64,000 bases of DNA from Flavobacterium sp. 5 (GCF_002813295.1 NZ_PHUE01000001.1:4464001-4528000), one strand, 5' to 3'. Shown: positions 50,686 through 60,239, counted from the stretch's first letter. The notes: a model not told the origin generated them from the letters alone. Program-made: numbers and translations.

Positions 50686-52749
50686 TTATTCCTTAAGCAA
50701 TCGATCCAATTGAAATTGTTCTTTTTCATTCAAATTTGGCAAGATAGTTTGGAAAGTACTTCTTGTTTCTGAATTTTTTAATAATAAACGAATATTATCT
50801 CTACCAAATTTAGAAAATTGCCACATATGATGCGTAGTAGCATTGACCAAATTTTTTAAAATTTCTTCATTAATGATATTAAAATTCAAAAGATATTCTA
50901 ATGCATTTTGTCTTGTTGTTGCCTCAAATTTAGAGGAAGAATAGTTTACTAATTCTTGAATATTGGTTTCTTTATTGCTAGCATATTCTGGAGTTGATAC
51001 AGCTAATGATAGCCATAAAATCCGTAAATTGAAATCGTTAAATCCTATCCAGTCTTTTGTTTTTGCTAGATAATCGTTCCTTTTAGTTGGAAAGTTATTC
51101 CACAAATTATATAGTGCGACCTCCTGAGTTTGATAAGATTTGTCATCGAGTAGGGTTTCGTATTCGGTCCTAAATTCTTCAGGTATTTTTTGAAGTGTGA
51201 CAGCTACTGCTTGTCTAACCTGAATGTTTTGTGTTTGCATTGCCAAATGTAATAACTGTTTTTTATCTTCGAATTTTTCTTTAAATAATTGACTTAAAAT
51301 CGCTTCTTTTATAGTAAAGTATGTGTCTGATTGTAATGTTTTCTCAAAAAATGCATTTTTTTCGTTTAATGGTTTGTTCCTTAGTTTCGCTACTTCCAGC
51401 TGAACTTTCGTTGCATCATTTTTGGATAATAATTCATTAGTAATATCACTGTTAAAGACAGGTGACTCAAGCCATATTTTACTAAAATTTACTAAATCAT
51501 AATTTGATAATTTTTTAATTTCATCAAACAAATTTTGAGTAGTTACGTTTTGATAAGAATATTTCAAGAGGTAATTTTTCACAGCTTTTCTAAAGACCTC
51601 CTCTCCTATTCCTTCTCGTAAAACATGCAATGCCCAAGCACCTTTTTGATAAAATGATAAGGAACTTGCTTTGGCATTTAGCACCGGAATCGTATCCGTT
51701 TTCGAAGCTTGTTTGAGTTGTAATGACGATTCGTATAATTTGGAATAAAAATAATCATCGCCATAGACAGAACGCTCTGCTAACAAAGCATAATAAGTTG
51801 CAAATCCTTCTTGAAGCCAATGATCTTTTCCACTTTGAGCAGTTACTAAATCCCCAAACCATTGATGAGCTAGTTCATGTGCGTTGACGTTGGTATAACT
51901 TCGGTCTTCAAATCCTATAGAATCTACGACATAACGTGTTGCGAATATTGTGGCACTTGTATTTTCCATACCAGCATAAAGAAATTCTGAAACTGGAACT
52001 TGACGATAGATTTTCCAAGGGTACTTCACTCCTATTTCCTTTTCCAAATAATCAAATATTTCTTTAGAATAACGGTAAGTTGGTTCTTGTTTGCTAACAT
52101 CTTTTGAATCTAAATACAATTCTAGCGGAATACCTGATTTTGTATTTAATGTACTTTTTTCAAAATTCCCTATAGCAACCATTAACAAATACGAACTCAT
52201 TGGTTTTTGCATTTGATATGTCCAATGAGTATTGTTTTTATCTGCAACTTTATGTTTTAAAACACCGTTTGAAATTACTTTATAATTAGAGTCAAAAGTA
52301 ACATCCATATTAAAAATCACTTTCTCATTGACATCATCAAAACTTGGAAACCAATGACTGGTATATTTGCCCTGCCCTTGTGTCCAAATTTGTAAATTAT
52401 TCGTGGCTTTAGAGCCAACAAAATATAGGGTTTGCTTGGGTTTTGCTTCGTATGAAAACTGGATGGAATTTTTACCTTTTTGAAACGGATAAATCAATAG
52501 CAATTCTTTTCCATTGGTTGAAAAAGGGATTTTTTTCGCATTTAATTCTAATGATGCAAAAGTCATGTTTTGTGCATCAATTTTGATAGTATCAATGAGG
52601 TTTAAAACTTCAAAAGTATAAGTAACTGTTCCCGAAATACTTTTATTCTCAGGATTAATAGAAACATTGCCATTAACGGTTTTAAAATCTACCGATTTGG
52701 TTTGTTGTCCGAATACAAATGTGGAAAAAATCAGGAAAAGGTATTTCAT
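50686..52749 (-). CDS. M1 family aminopeptidase (secreted)
   Basis: A 687-residue M1 metallopeptidase with a signal peptide (MKYLFLIFSTFVFGQQ). The zinc site is HELAHQWFG at residues 291-299, with the Glu of GFATYYALLAE about 19 residues later, and GAMEN-type AGMENT at about 259-264 supplies exopeptidase specificity. The C-terminal half (from about 450) is helical and HEAT-like, as in ERAP/PepN types. It removes N-terminal amino acids from peptides outside the cytoplasm. It is a second M1 enzyme in the window, longer than the one at 12000. Confidence 0.92.
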   Translation of the reverse strand: MKYLFLIFSTFVFGQQTKSVDFKTVNGNVSINPENKSISGTVTYTFEVLNLIDTIKIDAQNMTFASLELNAKKIPFSTNGKELLLIYPFQKGKNSIQFSYEAKPKQTLYFVGSKATNNLQIWTQGQGKYTSHWFPSFDDVNEKVIFNMDVTFDSNYKVISNGVLKHKVADKNNTHWTYQMQKPMSSYLLMVAIGNFEKSTLNTKSGIPLELYLDSKDVSKQEPTYRYSKEIFDYLEKEIGVKYPWKIYRQVPVSEFLYAGMENTSATIFATRYVVDSIGFEDRSYTNVNAHELAHQWFGDLVTAQSGKDHWLQEGFATYYALLAERSVYGDDYFYSKLYESSLQLKQASKTDTIPVLNAKASSLSFYQKGAWALHVLREGIGEEVFRKAVKNYLLKYSYQNVTTQNLFDEIKKLSNYDLVNFSKIWLESPVFNSDITNELLSKNDATKVQLEVAKLRNKPLNEKNAFFEKTLQSDTYFTIKEAILSQLFKEKFEDKKQLLHLAMQTQNIQVRQAVAVTLQKIPEEFRTEYETLLDDKSYQTQEVALYNLWNNFPTKRNDYLAKTKDWIGFNDFNLRILWLSLAVSTPEYASNKETNIQELVNYSSSKFEATTRQNALEYLLNFNIINEEILKNLVNATTHHMWQFSKFGRDNIRLLLKNSETRSTFQTILPNLNEKEQFQLDRLLKE

Positions 52750-52872
52750 TCTTGTATGAATTTATGGAATCTGGTTTGTATTTTTCTACAAGTTAATCAA
52801 AGTTACAAAGGTTTAAGCAACAAATCGAACATAATTTGTAAGTTTACTTCCGAAATAAATCATAAAGAAAAA

Positions 52873-53610
52873 TTGAAGAAAAAAGCCTTATTTAATTGGA
52901 GCAGCGGAAAAGATTCTGCTTTAGCATTATACAAAACCTTGCAGAATGATGAGTTTGAAATCTGCTGTTTGTTAACTAGTGTAAATCAGCAGTTTCAGCG
53001 TATTTCTATGCACGGTGTTCGAGTAGAATTATTGGAACAACAAGCGCAAAGTATTGGTTTGCCTCTAGAAATTATGCAAATCCCCGAAATGCCTACTATG
53101 GAAGTGTATGAAGCTGTGATGCAAAAAACACTTTCAAAATTAAAAGAAGAAGGTATTACTCATTCTATTTTTGGAGATATTTTTTTGGAAGATTTGCGAA
53201 AATACAGGGAAGATAAATTAGCAGAAATAGGTTTTGAAGGCGTATTTCCTCTTTGGAAAGTACCAACCATTGATTTGATTCAGGAATTTATCACACTAGG
53301 ATTTAAAACTATTGTAGTTTGTGTTAACGAACGTTTTTTAGATAAAAGTTTTGTAGGTCGTGTTATCGATCAGGATTTTATCAATGATTTGCCTGAAAAT
53401 GTAGATGTATGTGGTGAAAATGGAGAATTTCATACTTTTACTTTTGATGGGCCTATTTTCTCGAAGCCTATTTCATTTGAAGTTGGAGAAATTGTTTATC
53501 GTAAATATGAAAAACCAAAGGAACAAGATGCTTCGGATACCGCTTGTGACACATCAGCATCGGATGCTTTTGACTTTGGATTTTGGTATTGTGATCTGAT
53601 ACCGAAATAG
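52873..53610 (+). CDS. PP-loop ATP pyrophosphatase (diphthine-ammonia-ligase-like)
   Basis: A 245-residue adenine-nucleotide alpha-hydrolase. The PP-loop is NWSSGKDSALALYK near residue 7, followed by LLTSVNQQFQRISMHGVR and the Dph6-type FGDIFLEDLRKYREDKL. In eukaryotes this family makes diphthamide on EF2, which bacteria lack, so the bacterial substrate must differ. The start is likely the TTG at 52873, just before KKKALFNWSSGKDS; the longer frame from 52702 overlaps the divergent M1 gene. The last 25 residues are rich in D, S and A. First gene of a three-gene set. Confidence 0.85.
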   Translation: MKKKALFNWSSGKDSALALYKTLQNDEFEICCLLTSVNQQFQRISMHGVRVELLEQQAQSIGLPLEIMQIPEMPTMEVYEAVMQKTLSKLKEEGITHSIFGDIFLEDLRKYREDKLAEIGFEGVFPLWKVPTIDLIQEFITLGFKTIVVCVNERFLDKSFVGRVIDQDFINDLPENVDVCGENGEFHTFTFDGPIFSKPISFEVGEIVYRKYEKPKEQDASDTACDTSASDAFDFGFWYCDLIPK

Positions 53611-53637
53611 ATAATTATAGCTGATTAAAAAAATGTT

Positions 53638-54147
53638 ATGTTAGTAAAAAAACACAGTATAGAATTAGAAAAAGTTTTGTCTTTTTTAAACGAAATTGAG
53701 ATTACTATTATTGAAAAAGAATTAGATGAAACTACTTTTTTGCCCGGATTGACTTTGGGGCCAAATTGTATTTATATTGATTTTGATAAATTATTGTATC
53801 CTGGAGATATTTTACATGAAGCAGGGCATTTGGCCGTTACAACAGCATTAGAAAGAAAATTAGTAGGTACAGAAGATATGCCTAAAGATTGGCCTACTCA
53901 AGGTGATGAAATTGGTGCTATTTTATGGTCGTATGCAGCAGTTTGTCATTTGAACTTGCCTTTGGAATTTGTTTTTCATGCAAATGGATATAAAAATAAT
54001 TCGGATTGGTTTGTATCTAATTTTAAAAGTGGAAATTACATAGGATTACCGTTTTTAGAATGGGCAGGACTAACTTTAAGTGAGAGTCGAGCAGCATTAG
54101 AAGGGAAAAAAGCTTTTCCAATAATGCAAAAATGGTTAAGAGATTAA
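53638..54147 (+). CDS. HEAGH-motif putative metallohydrolase
   Basis: A 169-residue cytoplasmic protein with DILHEAGHLAV: the HEXXH at residues 60-64 looks like a gluzincin or minimal metallopeptidase site. A downstream E91 in GDEIGAILWSY may be the third zinc ligand. No signal peptide or membrane part is present. I know no named family for it. It lies 27 nt after the PP-loop gene and only 3 nt before the hydroxylase gene, so it is probably part of the same transcript. Peptidase activity is inferred only from the motif. Confidence 0.7.
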   Translation: MLVKKHSIELEKVLSFLNEIEITIIEKELDETTFLPGLTLGPNCIYIDFDKLLYPGDILHEAGHLAVTTALERKLVGTEDMPKDWPTQGDEIGAILWSYAAVCHLNLPLEFVFHANGYKNNSDWFVSNFKSGNYIGLPFLEWAGLTLSESRAALEGKKAFPIMQKWLRD

Positions 54148-54150
54148 ATT

Positions 54151-54840
54151 ATGGAAGAATTAGTAAGAACAATAAAATTTCCAATTGTTTTTGACACAGA
54201 ACGTTTAAAAACTGATGTTCAAAAAGTGTTGGAGCTAAACTGGATTGATCATTATAATTCCAATGATTATTCGGGTAAATGGACTTCTATTGCTTTGATG
54301 TCACAAAGTGGGAAATCAGATGCTATATATGCTTTTCCAAATGGCAATGAGCCAATTGTAAATACAGAAATTTTGGATTCCTGTGAATATTTTAAGTCCA
54401 TTTTGAATGGTTTTCTTTTTGAAAAAACTGCCGTCAGATTGTTACAATTAGCAGTTGGAGCCGAAATTAAACCACACAGTGATCATTGTTTAGGTTATGA
54501 AGACGGTTCTTTTCGATTACACATTCCCATCATTACTAATAGTGAGGTAGAATTTATTTTGGATGGTAATCGGGTTATAATGAATGAAGGTGAATGCTGG
54601 TACATTGATGCTAATTTTATACATTCAGTGGCTAATAGAGGAAAAAATGACCGCATACATTTAGTTATTGATGGTATTCGGAATGAATGGACAGATAAAC
54701 TTTTTTTTACGGAAGCAAATCCTAATCAATTCATAAAACCAAAAGATATTATTAGTGAAGAACAAAAACAACTTATGATTGCCGAATTGCAGCTCATGAA
54801 TTCTTCCATAGCAAACGATTTAATCAAAGAAATTAAATAG
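54151..54840 (+). CDS. Aspartyl/asparaginyl beta-hydroxylase domain protein
   Basis: A 229-residue 2OG-Fe(II) oxygenase of the AspH-like family (Asp_Arg_Hydrox). Iron ligands are H109 (KPHSDH) with H158 (FIHSVANRG); R168 in NDRIHLVID should bind 2-oxoglutarate. Other parts include WTSIALMSQSG and RLHIPIITNSEVEF, typical of the family. It hydroxylates Asp/Asn residues or small molecules; the substrate is unknown. It is translationally coupled to the HEAGH gene (3-nt gap) and converges on the carbamoyltransferase gene, whose stop is 4 nt away. Confidence 0.85.
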   Translation: MEELVRTIKFPIVFDTERLKTDVQKVLELNWIDHYNSNDYSGKWTSIALMSQSGKSDAIYAFPNGNEPIVNTEILDSCEYFKSILNGFLFEKTAVRLLQLAVGAEIKPHSDHCLGYEDGSFRLHIPIITNSEVEFILDGNRVIMNEGECWYIDANFIHSVANRGKNDRIHLVIDGIRNEWTDKLFFTEANPNQFIKPKDIISEEQKQLMIAELQLMNSSIANDLIKEIK

Positions 54841-54844
54841 ATTA

Positions 54845-56566
54845 TTAATCATTATTCTTCTCTAAGACTACATTCTCAAGAACCAAAATATCCAGTGCAG
54901 AAATCCCAAATAAGTTAAGGGCTTCTTCTGGAGTTTCAACAATTGGCATTCCTTTTTTATTCAAACTGGTATTGAGTAATACTGCAATTCCGCTTTGGTT
55001 TTTAAACTCTTTTAGCAATTTCACAAATCGTGGATTCCAAGTCTCTTCCACAGTTTGAACTCGAGCTGAACCATCACAATGTGTTACATTACATAATTGT
55101 TTTAGAAATTCAGGGCGGGTTTTATCAACCAAAATCATATAAGGACTGTATCTGCCCGTTTCAAAATAAGTCCCTACTTCTTCTTTTAATACAGCTGGAG
55201 CAAAAGGTCGAAAATCTTCTCTAAATTTGATGTTTGCATTTATATGTACTTTCATTCCGTCGATTCCTGGATGAGCTAAAATGCTCCTTCTACCTAATGA
55301 TCGTGGTCCAAACTCAGCCCCCGATTGAAACCAAGCTACAGTTTTACCTTCGTTTAATTTTTTGGCACAATATAAAATTAAATCCTCTTCGGTTTCAAAT
55401 TTTGTTTGTGTATAGGTTTTATTAGCTTCTTTTTGAATAGCAATTTCTATTTGTTTTTCACTGTATTGTTTTCCAAAGCAAGTGGTTCCTTCATGAGTTA
55501 CTTTTGGCATTTTTAGATGCTCTAACCATCCATAATACGCACAACCCAGTGCCAAACCATTATCTCCTGCAGCGGGTTCAAAATAAATATTTTCGGCTAT
55601 TTGTGCATCTTCCAGTTTAGCATTTGCAACAGCATTAAGAGCTACGCCACCTGTATAGCATAGATTTTTATGAGGAAATCGTTCTAAACGATTGGAAATG
55701 CAGTAAATAACAGCTTTTTCTACTTGCTCCTGTGCCCACTTTGCCACATTAGCGTAATAAGAAAAATGTTTTTTAAAATAATCATAACCTTGAGAAGGAT
55801 TGGTAAAATATTGTTTCCAGCTGTCTTTTACTAACAAACATCCGGATTCAAATTCAAAAGCATCAAAAGTAAAATCCTTGGCATCCCCAAAAGGAGCCAA
55901 TCCCATTAATTTCCCTACATCATCCATGTCGCCAAAAACATAAAGGCTAACTGCAGCATAAAACCCACCAATGGAATGCTGTGTCGTAGGAAGCTTTAGT
56001 TCACTCGTCACAGCTCCTGACATATTACTAAAATCTTTGAACAATGGAGTCAGTTTTTGACCATCAAAATGGTAAAAGCTGTCTTTCTCACATAGCATTT
56101 GTACTTCCTTCAGAAAAGAAGAATCAATATGTTTTTTCTGTTCGGGATGCATATTCAAAAACTGATCTAATGGACTGCCGCAACCATCAATTACCATGAC
56201 TGCGCATTCAGAAAAAGGAGAAGTCCCCACAGCACTATAAGCATGAGCTAAATGATGCGATATATCAATAATCTGAGGTTCATTTGCTGTTGCAAAAATT
56301 CTTTCACCTCTAAATTGGTTTCGATTAGGAATATCAAAATTAGCGCATTGTACTACTAAAGCGACATCACTCAATTTAATACCTTCCGCATCTAAACAAT
56401 ATTGAATAGCTAAGGTATCATTACCACCATCGTGCTTTTTTCTACTGATGCGTTCTTTTTCAATACCAACACAAACACGACCGTTTTTTAACAATATTGC
56501 TGAACCGTTATGGGATAGGCCTGTTCCAAGAACATAAATGGGTGGAGTCACTTTATCGTTCATCAT
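54845..56566 (-). CDS. NodU/CmcH-type carbamoyltransferase
   Basis: A 573-residue carbamoyltransferase. The N-terminal ASKHA-like part has LSHNGSAILLKNGRVCVGIEKERISRKKHDGG and HHLAHAYSAVGTSPF; the C-terminal YrdC-like part has WFQSGAEFGPRSLGRRSILAHP and GIAVLLNTSLNKKGMPIVETP. Known members O-carbamoylate sugars or antibiotics with carbamoyl phosphate. The acceptor here is unknown. Its start overlaps the end of the DUF1697 gene by 14 nt, so the two are translationally linked. The convergent operon on the other strand does not share its transcript. Confidence 0.92.
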   Translation of the reverse strand: MMNDKVTPPIYVLGTGLSHNGSAILLKNGRVCVGIEKERISRKKHDGGNDTLAIQYCLDAEGIKLSDVALVVQCANFDIPNRNQFRGERIFATANEPQIIDISHHLAHAYSAVGTSPFSECAVMVIDGCGSPLDQFLNMHPEQKKHIDSSFLKEVQMLCEKDSFYHFDGQKLTPLFKDFSNMSGAVTSELKLPTTQHSIGGFYAAVSLYVFGDMDDVGKLMGLAPFGDAKDFTFDAFEFESGCLLVKDSWKQYFTNPSQGYDYFKKHFSYYANVAKWAQEQVEKAVIYCISNRLERFPHKNLCYTGGVALNAVANAKLEDAQIAENIYFEPAAGDNGLALGCAYYGWLEHLKMPKVTHEGTTCFGKQYSEKQIEIAIQKEANKTYTQTKFETEEDLILYCAKKLNEGKTVAWFQSGAEFGPRSLGRRSILAHPGIDGMKVHINANIKFREDFRPFAPAVLKEEVGTYFETGRYSPYMILVDKTRPEFLKQLCNVTHCDGSARVQTVEETWNPRFVKLLKEFKNQSGIAVLLNTSLNKKGMPIVETPEEALNLFGISALDILVLENVVLEKNND

Positions 56567-57098
56567 ACATTTTAAGCAACTGTGTCACTGTATTCCAATT
56601 CCTAATAGTAGCCGTAATATTTAATTTTTTTTCAATGTATTTTTGATCAAATCTAGTTTTTCCTGCTCCAACATTGTATTTAATATAGATTCTGTTTTCA
56701 TCAATATGAGCTTCATCTGGTTTTACCTGGCTCATCTTTAAATCATTAATACTGTCACTTTTCAATGTTTGAGAAACAAAAGCAACATATAATTTTTTTA
56801 TGTCAACTTCTTTTTCTTTCAAAAAGGAGTTGTTTTTAAAGCATTTCTCTAAATCCGTTTTTCCTATAACCACAATTGGAACTTCGTGTCCAAAAGCCTT
56901 GAAAATTTCCTGTTTGATTTTGAAACCTACAGCAGCAGAATTTTCCTCATCTGTATCCACAAAAACATTTCCTGATTGAATATAAGTCACTACATTTTGA
57001 AAGCCAATATTTTCTAAAGTGATTTTTAAAACCTCCATTTTCATCATGTTGTGACCAGAAACATTAATACCTCTAAGTAGTGCGAGATGGGTTGTCAT
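56553..57098 (-). CDS. DUF1697 domain protein
   Basis: A 181-residue cytoplasmic protein starting THLALLRGINVSGHNMMKMEVLKITLENIGFQNVVTYIQSGNVFVD, the hallmark opening of DUF1697. The family is widespread and of unknown biochemical role. A -7 box lies about 23 nt upstream and the gene overlaps the carbamoyltransferase start, indicating one transcript. No active-site residues can be assigned. Confidence 0.88.
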   Translation of the reverse strand: MTTHLALLRGINVSGHNMMKMEVLKITLENIGFQNVVTYIQSGNVFVDTDEENSAAVGFKIKQEIFKAFGHEVPIVVIGKTDLEKCFKNNSFLKEKEVDIKKLYVAFVSQTLKSDSINDLKMSQVKPDEAHIDENRIYIKYNVGAGKTRFDQKYIEKKLNITATIRNWNTVTQLLKMYDER

Positions 57099-57120
57099 TT
57101 TTTTAGTTTTTTAATGAAAA

Positions 57121-57128
57121 CAAAAGTA
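57121..57128 (-). promoter_or_regulatory. -7 box for the DUF1697-carbamoyltransferase transcript
   Basis: The minus strand reads TACTTTTG, a TAnnTTTG match, 23 nt before the DUF1697 ATG. Confidence 0.5.
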
Positions 57129-57348
57129 TTGACTTTATAATAAATTTGATGTTATTCTTCCTATATTTCTTTCTAAATTCAATAATTTACAAAATTAGAT
57201 ATTACAGTTTTTACTGAATTTATTAAAAAACTCCATTTTTAAATTTCCTAACAAACAACTATCTTCGCTTTTCTTAAAGAAAAAAGAACTAGAATAAAGA
57301 TTATTTAGAGAAAATCTAAAATCTGCATTCTAAAAGCTAAAATCATAA

Positions 57349-59457
57349 ATGTCCAATAATTTACTAGAAACCCCAATAGAATATCTTAAAGGCGTTGGTC
57401 CCACCAGGGGTGCATTGCTACGTAAAGAATTAGGGATTTTTAAATATGGTGATTTGGTCAATTTTTTTCCGAATCGCTATATCGATCGTACCCGTTATTA
57501 CAAGATTAATGAACTTCAAAATAATATTGCTGAAGTTCAGATTATTGGAAAAATCATCAATATTAAAACGGTTGAATTTGGTAAAAACCAAAAACGATTA
57601 GTGGCGACATTTGTAGACGATACGGGGCAAATTGATCTCAACTGGTTTCAAGGACATAAATGGATTAGAGAAAGTTTGAAACTTAACGAGGTCTGTGTTG
57701 TTTTTGGAAAATGCGCACAATATGGTAGCCAATTTAGCATGGCACATCCTGATATTGAATTGTTGAGTGAACACGAAAAGAGTTTGCGTTCTGCCATGCA
57801 ACCTGTTTATCCCTCTACCGAAACTTTGACAAATCGAGGTGTCACAAATCGTGTGGTGAATAAAATGATGCAGCAATTATTTATGGAAACGCAAGCATTA
57901 TTTAGTGAAACTTTGCCCTCTTATTTGACAAATGAATTACAGTTAATTCCTAAAAATGCTGCCTTATTCAATATTCATTTTCCTAAAAGTGGCGATATTT
58001 TGGCGAAAGCCCAATTCCGATTAAAATTTGAAGAATTGTTCTTTATTCAGTTACAGTTGATCACAAAGAATTTAATTCAGAAGCATAAAATAAAAGGGCA
58101 TCCATTTTCCAAAGTTGGAGATTTTTTCAATGATTTTTACCAAAATCACCTTCCTTTTGAGTTAACTAATGCTCAAAAAAGAGTTATCAAAGAGATTAGA
58201 ACCGATATGGGTAGCAATGCTCAAATGAATCGATTATTACAAGGTGATGTTGGTTCTGGCAAAACAATAGTTGCTTTTATGAGTATGTTATTGGCTCTGG
58301 ATAATGGTTTTCAGACTTGTTTGATGGCCCCAACAGAGATTCTGGCTAATCAGCATTTTATTGGATTATCGGAATTGGCTGCTTCTTTAAATATCAATAT
58401 AAAAATACTTACTGGTTCTACCAAAATTGCCGCTCGTAGAATTATACACGAAGAACTGGAAAATGGTTCTTTGCAAATTCTAATTGGAACTCATGCCTTG
58501 TTGGAAGATAAAGTCAAATTTCAAAATTTAGGATTAGCCGTTATTGATGAGCAACACCGTTTTGGAGTGGAGCAACGTTCTAAGTTGTGGAAAAAAAATA
58601 CAATTCCTCCTCATATTTTAGTGATGACTGCTACGCCGATTCCAAGAACCTTGGCTATGAGTTTATATGGAGACCTTGATATTTCAGTTATTGATGAATT
58701 ACCTCCTGGAAGAAAACCCATTCAAACCGTACATCGTTTTGATAGCAATAGACTAAAAGTTTGGAAATTTATTCGAGATGAAATTGCTTTGGGACGTCAA
58801 ATATATATTGTTTATCCGTTGATTCAGGAATCTGAAAAGATGGATTATAAAGATTTAATGGATGGTTATGAGAGTATTTCCCGTGATTTTCCATTGCCTA
58901 AATATTCTGTTTCGATCCTTCACGGTAAAATGAAACCTGCTGAAAAAGATTCAGAAATGAAGCGATTTTCCGAAGGAAAAACAAACATTATGGTCGCTAC
59001 AACCGTTATCGAAGTGGGTGTAAATGTGCCCAATGCAAGTGTAATGATTATAGAAAGTGCTGAGCGTTTTGGTTTGTCACAACTACATCAGTTGCGAGGC
59101 CGTGTGGGTCGTGGTGCCGATCAAAGTTATTGTATTTTGATGACCTCTTTCAAGTTATCAAGTGATAGTAAAACACGAATGGAAACCATGGTAAGTACCA
59201 ATGATGGTTTTGAAATAGCCGAAGTTGATTTAAAACTTCGGGGACCTGGTGATTTGATGGGGACTCAACAAAGCGGTGTTCTAAATCTTCAAATTGCTGA
59301 TATTGTCAGAGATAAGGATATTTTACTTTTGGCACGAAACTATGCTATTAAAATTCTAAAAGATGATGCTCCTATGCAAAAGCCTGAGAATACTATCCTA
59401 AAAGCCGTTTTTATTGAATTGACAAAAAAGAAAAATATTTGGAATTATATTAGTTAG
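57349..59457 (+). CDS. recG: ATP-dependent DNA helicase RecG
   Basis: A 702-residue RecG of full length. The N-terminal wedge/OB domain (residues about 60-160) is followed by SF2 motifs: GDVGSGKT (about 298-305), APTEILANQH, DEQHRFG, MTATPIPRTL, VEVGV..N and QLRGRVGRG. RecG remodels stalled forks and Holliday junctions and removes R-loops. It is convergent with the PAS gene, and a long inverted repeat lies between. Confidence 0.97.
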   Translation: MSNNLLETPIEYLKGVGPTRGALLRKELGIFKYGDLVNFFPNRYIDRTRYYKINELQNNIAEVQIIGKIINIKTVEFGKNQKRLVATFVDDTGQIDLNWFQGHKWIRESLKLNEVCVVFGKCAQYGSQFSMAHPDIELLSEHEKSLRSAMQPVYPSTETLTNRGVTNRVVNKMMQQLFMETQALFSETLPSYLTNELQLIPKNAALFNIHFPKSGDILAKAQFRLKFEELFFIQLQLITKNLIQKHKIKGHPFSKVGDFFNDFYQNHLPFELTNAQKRVIKEIRTDMGSNAQMNRLLQGDVGSGKTIVAFMSMLLALDNGFQTCLMAPTEILANQHFIGLSELAASLNINIKILTGSTKIAARRIIHEELENGSLQILIGTHALLEDKVKFQNLGLAVIDEQHRFGVEQRSKLWKKNTIPPHILVMTATPIPRTLAMSLYGDLDISVIDELPPGRKPIQTVHRFDSNRLKVWKFIRDEIALGRQIYIVYPLIQESEKMDYKDLMDGYESISRDFPLPKYSVSILHGKMKPAEKDSEMKRFSEGKTNIMVATTVIEVGVNVPNASVMIIESAERFGLSQLHQLRGRVGRGADQSYCILMTSFKLSSDSKTRMETMVSTNDGFEIAEVDLKLRGPGDLMGTQQSGVLNLQIADIVRDKDILLLARNYAIKILKDDAPMQKPENTILKAVFIELTKKKNIWNYIS

Positions 59458-59488
59458 TTTCTCAAATTATAAACTTCTCTCAGATTAT

Positions 59489-59575
59489 TAAAACCTATAT
59501 ACTTCAAATTATCATCTTGATCTTAGATTATGTCTAAAATACTTTAGAATAGATAAAATGAAGTATATGGTTTTA
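59489..59575. terminator. Long inverted repeat between convergent genes
   Basis: TAAAACCTATATACTTCA (59489-59506) pairs with TGAAGTATATGGTTTTA (59559-59575), 17 bp with one bulged T and a 52-nt loop. It lies between recG and the PAS protein gene and could terminate both; the long loop makes it less certain. Confidence 0.45.
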
Positions 59576-59580
59576 TTCTT

Positions 59581-60183
59581 TTATTTTTTAGGAGGTGTTT
59601 TCTTTTCGAAAAGCCCTGTAAATAAACCTTTACTTACTTTATTTTTATCATCTTTTCCAGTTGTTATAAGATGATCGATATATTCCATGTACGTTTTTTT
59701 GCGTTCTTCTAAAAATCCTATTAAATAATTTTCGGAACCATCAATCCCGCTAACTTCTTCAATATGTAGTAGCTTTTTATATAAAGGTTCTATAAATTTT
59801 ACTATTATATCTTCAGGAACAGATTTTCTTGTGCCAAAGTATCCTACAATTTCCCCATCAGCATCAGAAATAATCTTAAAATCAGTAACTACCCAATAGT
59901 ATCTTCCTGTTTTTGACATGTTTTTGATTACTACATGAATATTTTTATTGGATTTAATATTATCCCACATGAATTTAAAAATCACTTTTGGCATTTCAGG
60001 ATGGCGAACAATATTATGAGGTTGACCAATTAATTCAAATTCGTCATAACCTGATACATCTATAAAATCCTCATTAGCATATAAAATAGTTCCCTTTGTG
60101 TCGGTTTTACTTAATAATACTTTAGTTTTATTCCAATCAACTTCTCTGTTTGATGGTGTTGGGCGCGTAGTATTGGTATCCAT
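59581..60183 (-). CDS. Aer-like PAS domain protein without output domain
   Basis: A 200-residue cytoplasmic protein. Residues about 20-130 form a PAS domain with the aerotaxis-receptor pattern TDTKGTILYANEDFIDVSGYDEFELIGQPHNIVRHPEMPKVIFKFMWDNI and YYWVVTDFKIISDADGEIVGYFGTR. Such PAS domains bind FAD in Aer or other cofactors and sense redox or energy state. The remaining 70 residues are helical and charged, with no MCP, kinase or GGDEF domain. No chemotaxis genes are near. The gene follows the membrane sensor by 56 nt on the same strand, so the two may form a split sensor. Confidence 0.8.
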   Translation of the reverse strand: MDTNTTRPTPSNREVDWNKTKVLLSKTDTKGTILYANEDFIDVSGYDEFELIGQPHNIVRHPEMPKVIFKFMWDNIKSNKNIHVVIKNMSKTGRYYWVVTDFKIISDADGEIVGYFGTRKSVPEDIIVKFIEPLYKKLLHIEEVSGIDGSENYLIGFLEERKKTYMEYIDHLITTGKDDKNKVSKGLFTGLFEKKTPPKK

Positions 60184-60239
60184 AAACTTTGCATTTAAAA
60201 TTAAATTAATTATGTTTTTTGGTTGATTTTAATTGCATA

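Noticed and set aside
52702..52872. N-terminal extension of the PP-loop protein
   Set aside because: These 57 codons overlap the start of the divergent M1 gene and do not resemble the family; the TTG at 52873 directly precedes the family's usual start.
54845..56566. Hydrogenase maturation HypF or tRNA TsaD role for the carbamoyltransferase
   Set aside because: The domain order and motifs fit NodU/CmcH carbamoyltransferases, no acylphosphatase or zinc-finger domain of HypF is present, and no hydrogenase genes are nearby.
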